Assembly: GCA_018894105.1 (NCBI GenBank)
Contig: CM032131.1
Location: forward strand, 2,196,501 to 2,260,500
DNA length: 64,000 bases
Source of the DNA: Jacaranda mimosifolia
Taxonomy: Eukaryota > Streptophyta > Magnoliopsida > Lamiales > Bignoniaceae
Reading direction: 5' to 3'
Below, piece by piece: positions 57,794 to 64,000 of the stretch. The position numbers and the translations under genes are program-made. Within the stretch, counting starts at the first letter, position 1. Each line of letters opens with the position of its first letter. The notes below the pieces were generated by a model. The model had not been told where the DNA came from and did not search any database. It worked only from the letters and a program-made list of their open reading frames with translations.

Positions 57794-59267
57794 AAAGAAA
57801 GCTTGTTTTTGTGTTTAAAATGAAAATTAAGTTCCCTTTTAATTATTCCATCAATTAAAATGAACAATGCAATTTGAAAAATAAAATGAACAATTCAACA
57901 TATCATGAAATAACTTTTGAATATTAATTTTCTAGCATTCCAATTTTATGATATATTTTTCACAAAATTCATAAATTTATATTGTCAAAACTTCATCCTC
58001 CATTTTGTCTTCTTTTTTTTTTTTTATCATATCAAATATCTAACATAATTTTAATTTTACTTTACAATTTAAATGATTTGATGTATTAATTTTTTGAGTA
58101 ATCCAAGAAAAATTTATGCATGCAGAAACGTATGCGACGACTATTACTACTTCCATATACAAACAAGAATTGCTGTCTAATTTCAATGAGGCAGCACAAC
58201 ATCTTGCAAAATGGGGCTCAATTTTCTTTCTTAACTTTTTGGATATATATAGAAATAATTTCGCATTAATTAAATTGTGAAAATTAGATTTAATAACTAG
58301 GAATACTAAAAAATGTAAACAGCACAATAAATTTTTACATATATAGAAGAAAGAAATATACTTAAGTCTGTTGATATGAAACTAAGAACTATGTTCGATA
58401 GAAACTTACATGTTTGTTGGTGCTTCAGTAAAATATAATTTTTGTTTTTTGTTTTTATATAACTTCTTTTTTTCTTGCAAAATGATAAAATGAAAAAAAA
58501 AAAAAGGAGATTAAAAATCAGACTGTAATGTGATAATCTTTTCTAAATATAATTAGTGAAGCGTTCTTTTGTAAAAAAATTTTTCCATCTCCTCTCCAAT
58601 CAGTCGCTTCCTTTGGTCGCCTCTCCCGTCTAGACAAGAGTTTAAAATTGAATGAGAGCTGACAGCATGTTCTTGAGTCATTTTGTTCAAGAGCAATGCA
58701 ACTATATATGAATTCATATTTTATCTCACTTTTTTATAGAATTACTTCTTTTTTTTTCCTTTTTCTGGAATCATTTAGAATTAATTTGCATGAAGAAGAA
58801 AAATCTGGAAATTTAAAAATATACATAAAAATATTTATAATTAGCTTTCAAATTTTAAAATTATTTTTTTCTTTTATCTTATTTTTCACAACCATCCATC
58901 TCATCTTCAAGAAATGTATTTTGATATATGCAATCAAATTTTGGCGTACCTTTTTTCCTCGCACACTGAGATGGGCTGTTAATTAAAGCCCAAATTTATT
59001 TTTGAAAGATAACCATTGGATTTTGTAAGACTGGCCCAATATATGATATTGTTGTTCGAGCCCAATGAACTTCTTTCCCTATCATCAAATAAATACTCAT
59101 ATATTTAGTATTATGAGGTATGCAATCTTTATTTGTTTCTTATAATTTTCTCCGCATATCACCTTCTTTCTTGAGCACTACTTTGAGTGTCGAAGGTTTT
59201 TCATAGGGGCACATACTGGGTACCCTAACGATTTTATTGAGCGTAGAATTAAATCAAGCATGGATAC
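57794..59267. other. AT-rich intergenic DNA, possible old LTR remnant at the right
   Basis: No gene is seen between 57794 and 59000. From about 59040 a stretch with TGAGTGTCGAAGG (near 59190) resembles the TGAGCGTCGGAGG block of Tat-type LTRs. It may be the left part of the LTR that ends at 60907. Confidence 0.4.
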
Positions 59268-60115
59268 TGATGATGGTATGAACAGTTTGGTAATGTATTG
59301 TGGTCCAATCCAAACGATCGGATGGGAGGTCAAGAAAGACGTTTGATGATGTAATTGGGTCGAGTCCTGTAATTAATAGCACATGTCAAGCTAGCTAAGG
59401 TGCCCTCACCTAAGGCACTTTGACGCTGAAGTCAGTATTTAATCGACTAGAAGGTAGAGCAACAGAGTGAGGGCTTTGAGTAATAATGGGTACACCTTGT
59501 TGAAGGGTGGCAATGGGATATTTATAGCCTTTCTAAAGAGGTTGATATGTCCACGATACCCTATGTGTATACAGAAAAGACCTTTGTCCTTACCTTAGGA
59601 CCCTTAAGTCTTTTCCATTTTGTGTAATATGCCAGGTGGCGCCTTCTCCATCTCCATAGGACATGGTGGTACACAGGCAGCGTGCACTATTCTGGCGCTA
59701 CAAAAAGGTGTTACTGGTGGTGACATGAGTCACTAATGTGGAGGCATGCCGCCTATCAAGGCATTCAATGCTGCAGAGATGTGGTCGCATCTGTTCGACC
59801 TCCTAAGGTTGAGGTGCGTGCTCGCCTGTGAGTCATTTGCGCAAGCTCCGGTTGACACGATGGAACTTTGTTGGATTCAAATACCTCATTGGTTGGGTGC
59901 TGAGCAAACATTTTCGATTTGATCGACCATACTCTAGGCGACGAGGCAAGATATTGATACTCGTGCTGGCGGGAAGGCCTAATGAGGTTAGCTCCGGTTG
60001 ATAGCTTGGTCGATCACCAATGTGCCGGGCCTGATAGCCAATTGGGCTATTCCATGTCATATCTTTTGTTTGGTTAAGTGTTATTGAGCTAGGCCTATTG
60101 GGCTATCCTATATCA
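59268..60115 (-). mobile_element. Solo LTR of the Ty3/gypsy family, 848 bp
   Basis: It runs from TGATGATGGTATG to CTATCCTATATCA, the same ends as the LTRs of copy 3, with ATATTTATAGCC (TATA box, reverse) near 59518. It is flanked by GATAC (59263-59267) and GATAT (60116-60120), a 5-bp target duplication with one change. No internal element sequence is attached, so it is a solo LTR left by LTR-LTR recombination. Confidence 0.8.
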
Positions 60116-60907
60116 GATATTAAAATGCATTCGGATATGAATCAAAATCAAATTTTTTCATAACCGTACCAATCAGTACCATTTGTGGACAAAATTATTT
60201 TTAATCATTTAAATTTATTTGAATGGAAGAAGGTATGAAAAAATCACCAATGAAAGAGATGTTAGCGTAATCCTATCCTTAAGGTCATCCCTTACCTGAG
60301 TCCTCTCCGCTCTCACCGCTAGTAGGGACAGGCAATGTTGCAAAAACATTATATATTTATTAATTTTCAGTAATTATTGAATTTATAAGAATATTATATT
60401 TATATTTTATACATATACATGCAATATACACATATGTCTTATAAATAAATCATATAACTACATACATAATAAATTGTACACATGCAACTGAGAAATTAAA
60501 AGGTTAAGCTAAGACAAATTAAATAAAACACGATATTTTGTCCAACTCGATAAATTATAGGAATGAAACTACATAAAATCTTTGCTATACCAACATGAAC
60601 ATTAATATGACTAATATTGGACTTAAGGGCCTTTTTATAATTTGACTAAAAAATATAATAAATCAACCTTAAATTTGACTAAGTAAATAAACTCGAAAGT
60701 TCAAAGGACAGTCAAGCCCATAAGAGGGCAGAAAAACCCTAATTGGCAAGTCTAGGAGAGAAATGAAATACAAGAAATAATATGCAAAATTTCTCAGAGT
60801 GGAAGAACTCTTGAGAAGAATAGATCTCTCTGCATGTTTTCCTAAGAAGACGAATCAACACTCTGTTGTTTTCAGAAAAGACCCCCTTCTATTTTCAAGT
60901 AGCATCA
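60116..60907 (+). repeat. 3' part of the LTR of a second Tat-type element
   Basis: The right end is fixed by AAGTAGCATCA at 60907, directly followed by the primer-binding-like TTTTAGCGCTGTCTATGGG. The left limit is not clear. The sequence is AT-rich and unlike the LTRs of the other gypsy family. Confidence 0.4.
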
Positions 60908-62530
60908 TTTTAGCGCTGTCTATGGGAAGCTCAAAGGAAGAAGAAGACACATCGAAGATACAGATGTGATTAAGAGCTCGCAAACATAGTAATCAAGTGA
61001 CCTTAACATCAACGAATGTGGAGAGTCACTAACAAAAAGTACCACCTAGTCTAATACTAAACCCAACTTGCACGATCGGTACCCAAAGAGGCACCCTGCA
61101 GCAGGCTTTTCTTCTCAAAGAACTAGTCTTACCTATCACCCAAGAAGCATGCAGAACTCTATTGGAGTGCATTACTACCCAGGTAGTAGCGAAAGTGGTT
61201 GCCCGATATGTTGAGGAGCATCATCCTCGAGAGCCAAACAATCCTTCCATAGGAGCAGGGGGCTTCATCTTACCAAAAAGATCCAAGTGAAGAGCTAATT
61301 TAGGACGTGGCGTCGCTCCCCTTCCCTTACCTCATCAAGGAGATATTCACTTTTCACTCCAGGTGAATCCCCTTTGGCATATACTAGAGCGTCTAGGAAT
61401 CCAAACATATTCTTTAGTACTGCAACAGTCTGGAGGTATAGGAAGCTAGTATAATACACTGGCCAACACTCTCTGAGGTATAGTCCTTTCTTTACAATGA
61501 TCATAGTATATGCATTCTCTATGGGTGAAAATAGCCCAGCTGCCAGAGTTTGATGGTACTGCAGACCCTCAAGAATACTTAGATAACTTCTTAACAAGGA
61601 TTGGGCTGTATAACCTGAGTAAAGTCGCATACTGCAAGCTCTTCTGCACTACATTCATGAAGTGAGCCTTGATGTGGTTTAATAAGATATTAGCAAGTGT
61701 CCCAAGATAATACCCTATCTACTTACCATCAAGCAATAAGATGGAGAATCTTTAAGAGCCTACCTCAACCGCTTTGTACAAGCTGTCCACAAGATCCCAC
61801 ATATCAGCTAGGAGTTCCTCTTTAGCATCATTCAACAAAACCTAAAGCATCTTAAGTTTTGGGAGTTAATTGTCGAAAAGCCACTTACCATGATGGAATA
61901 ACTCCTCATACGTGCTAAGAAATACATCCCTATAGAGGAAGCAACAATCCCTCAAGAGACCCCTAAGAAAAAGATGTGTGAAGGGGGTAACCACACTAAG
62001 AGGCAAGGAGATCAGAGGCATAGCCCTTCTCACACACTCACTATGCACACGCCCTCATCGTATCCCAACTAGAAATCCTAACCATTGTGTTACAGCATGA
62101 TCATATTCAGTGACTACTGCAAAAGAACTCATCAGACCCTAAGAAGCCTAGACCAGACAAAAGGTGTCATTTCTATCGTGTGGGCAGACACACCATAGTG
62201 GAGTGCTGCTATTTGAAGGATGAAATTGAGAAGCTGATCCAAAAAGGATACCTCCTGGAGTACGTGGTTCAAAAGATGGTCCAATGCAAAGAAAAACTCA
62301 CCCGAAAAAGAGAGTGAGAGTTGTAAGTAGAAGTCACACAATCATATAGATCCCCAGGAACATCACCGTCAGAATGACTCTAATAATCTCCCTATAGTAG
62401 GAGTTATTTCAGTTATATCTTGAGGATCATATGGAGGAGACTCTTCCCACATAAGGAAGGCGCTAGCACAGGCAGTCAGGCAAGCACAAGCTCATACAGT
62501 TGACCTTGTTCTTAGTGTATGTAAAGTGTG
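60908..62530 (+). pseudogene. gag remnant of a second Tat-type gypsy element
   Basis: After the primer-binding-like motif at 60908, the frame can be followed through VKIAQLPEFDGTADPQEYLDNFLTRIGLYNLSKVAYCKLF (61530-61645), the LPxxDGxxDPQEH-type gag core. It continues through ALMWFNKI and, near 62158-62280, RRCHFYRVGRHTIVECCYLKDEIEKLIQKGYLLEYV. The latter matches the zinc-knuckle-like region and adjacent helix of Tat gags. Near 62400 a SYGGDSSHIRKA stretch fits the usual GGPxGGDS linker before protease. Stops are frequent. No protease, RT or integrase follows: the sequence changes directly to the antisense-gene-like region. Confidence 0.65.
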
Positions 62531-62546
62531 CCCACCAATACCTCTG

Positions 62547-63480
62547 TTATAACCTCGGTTCTATTGTTAGGCCTTTCTTGGACTCCATGGTAGGAATATT
62601 AACTAAATTTTGGATCCAGCATAACCAAATCCTCTTCGAGCACCACCCTATCTCACTCAAAATGCAGCGATAACTCTGAATAATCTGTTCATAAATTAAC
62701 ATCACCTCCACTTCAACCACCTCAAAAAACTCATTAAAACCTCTAAACTCTCTGATAGTTCTCGCACCAATAGCATTAATGAAAGGCCTCCCCACTTCAA
62801 AACTTATAAATTTATCTCCACTATTTATTTCTTTCAAATACTTTACCTTCAAGCGCTCATGCTTCTAAGCAGCTGATCTAACTTCTCCTCTTTCTGGCTT
62901 TCATACTGAATTACCTCAACAGCTTCTTCCTTAAGATGTTTCGTCATGAATAGAGATCCCTTTGCTTTGCGGGATATTTGCTGAACCAAGTTCCACTCTT
63001 GTATCAAAAAAGAATGCAAAAATACTCCAAGTGAAAAAAAAATTATTGCAAAGCAACAAAGAAGAAAGGTAATCAAGATAAAGAAGCGAACTCGTGCCCG
63101 GGCAAAGTCGCCAACAACTATCTCAATTAACTGGAAAGAAGAGAATAGCTCGAACTTTTCTTGATCATATACTTACACCACATCCAGCATGCGATCAATG
63201 CTAAAAATAGTCTCATCAACATTCCAGTAGGAGTCTACTCAATAATTCCACCATAAACCATAGCAGAAGAGTCATTTGCCCTCACTAATATGAAAATGAC
63301 AAGTAGACTGTGGACAAGTAGTGGGTCCATGAGCACGCTTTGCAATAGTGTTGAGAGGCAATGTCTCAACCTTATTACCCGCAGCAAAAGCACCCGCTGT
63401 TGAAGTTGGTGGAGGGCGCGCCTCACTCGGCCACTGCCTCGGGGGGTTAGGGCAATGCCTACTCAGCGGCATCTCCCAAC
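62547..63480 (-). pseudogene. Possible antisense-gene remnant of the second Tat-type element
   Basis: The minus strand has consecutive open stretches: a proline-rich start (PPRQWPSEARPPPTSTAGAF near 63440), a region with RMLDVV..YDQEKFELF, a helical K/E-rich part (LKEEAVEVIQYESQKEEKLDQLL, about 62930), and FEVGRPFINAIGARTIREFRGFNEFF (about 62780). Order and character resemble the antisense genes of Tat-lineage elements, with a coiled coil and then an R-E-F-x-x-x-E-F block, but sequence identity to copy 3 is not evident. It sits right after gag, so pol would have been deleted. The assignment is tentative. Confidence 0.35.
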
Positions 63481-63530
63481 GATGCTACTCTGTAATACAT
63501 CTATTAGTTACCCCTTCTTTTGTACTCTGA

Positions 63531-64000
63531 GCATAAATTCTTGCAAAGTCAATCTTTTTTCCTACCAACAAAGGAAAGAAAAACCAAGTCAACATATAAA
63601 CAATATGTAGGAACACGCAAAAATACGTGTACGAGCACAAGCAAGAGCTATAATTTAGAAGATGAAATATGATAAGTACTAGTAGGAAATATGTAAGTAA
63701 CGTCAAAAGGAGAACCAAACAACCCTATTTTGGCAAATTTTGCGTGAAGGTCGAGATGGACTTGACTAGGATAAATCAAAAAGGGAGAACTACACCACTT
63801 GCAAAGAATATCCCAACCCTCATCTCAAACGAAAAATAATATATCCTTCCAAGGACCTCTAGACGAAGGTAACTTATATAGAAACCTGTATTTTGGCTTA
63901 GGGAAGGGATGGAAAAAAGGTTAATTCGATACCTTACGCATCCTAAACAAAGTGTGATAGCTATCTAAAGATATTAGTAAACCCAACTCACTCAGATGTT
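63531..64000. other. Window edge, no gene assigned
   Basis: The sequence is moderately AT-rich with one short minus-strand hydrophobic frame (63485-63718). It could be an intron or upstream part of the antisense-gene remnant, but I cannot support more. Confidence 0.3.

Noticed and set aside
58696..58986. 96-residue hydrophobic plus-strand frame
   Set aside because: Phe/Ile-rich translation of a T-rich tract. No start context or neighbours.

Overview
The window is nuclear DNA of a flowering plant, most likely an asterid. This rests on a split catalase gene with plant GT-AG introns, a coiled-coil NB-LRR gene of the R1 (late-blight-resistance-like) subgroup that is expanded in Solanaceae and Lamiales, and a repeat content of Ty3/gypsy Tat-lineage, Ty1/copia, hAT and PIF/Harbinger elements. 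I see no bacterial, organellar or viral segment, no CRISPR array and no tRNA or rRNA gene.

Only one gene looks intact: a peroxisomal catalase in eight exons at 20869-24984 (+), 492 residues, with all heme-site residues present. Next to it (27139-34132, +) lies a dead NB-LRR gene. It carries an 805-bp internal duplication of its NB-ARC region, several frameshifts and stops, and a 3.4-kb copia element inserted with a perfect 5-bp target duplication.

Left part: a decayed hAT transposase (658-2066), two related 3.2-3.5 kb LTR-like elements bounded by TGTARC...TGTTACA (2824-6331 and 6598-9782), a hAT MITE (9951-10284), then a truncated Tat-lineage Ty3/gypsy element (copy 1, 11237-16665). From 16665 to 20700 there are nested MITEs and AT-rich repeats leading up to the catalase promoter.

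Right part: AT-rich DNA and microsatellites (34133-36818), then copy 2 of the same gypsy family (36819-44860, +, target duplication ATTAG). After it comes copy 3 (45541-56439, -), nested inside an older inverted-repeat element (45234-57793) that holds an AT-rich tandem array. A solo LTR of the same family (59268-60115, -) follows, then remnants of a second Tat-type element (60908-63480). The gypsy family has the Tat order gag, protease, RT, RNase H, a second archaeal-type RNase H, and integrase. Then come an 87-bp tandem repeat and a long gene on the opposite strand just inside the 3' LTR. That antisense gene, with its own TATA box in copy 3, is the most interesting non-host feature. All copies carry stops and lost catalytic residues, so none looks autonomous.
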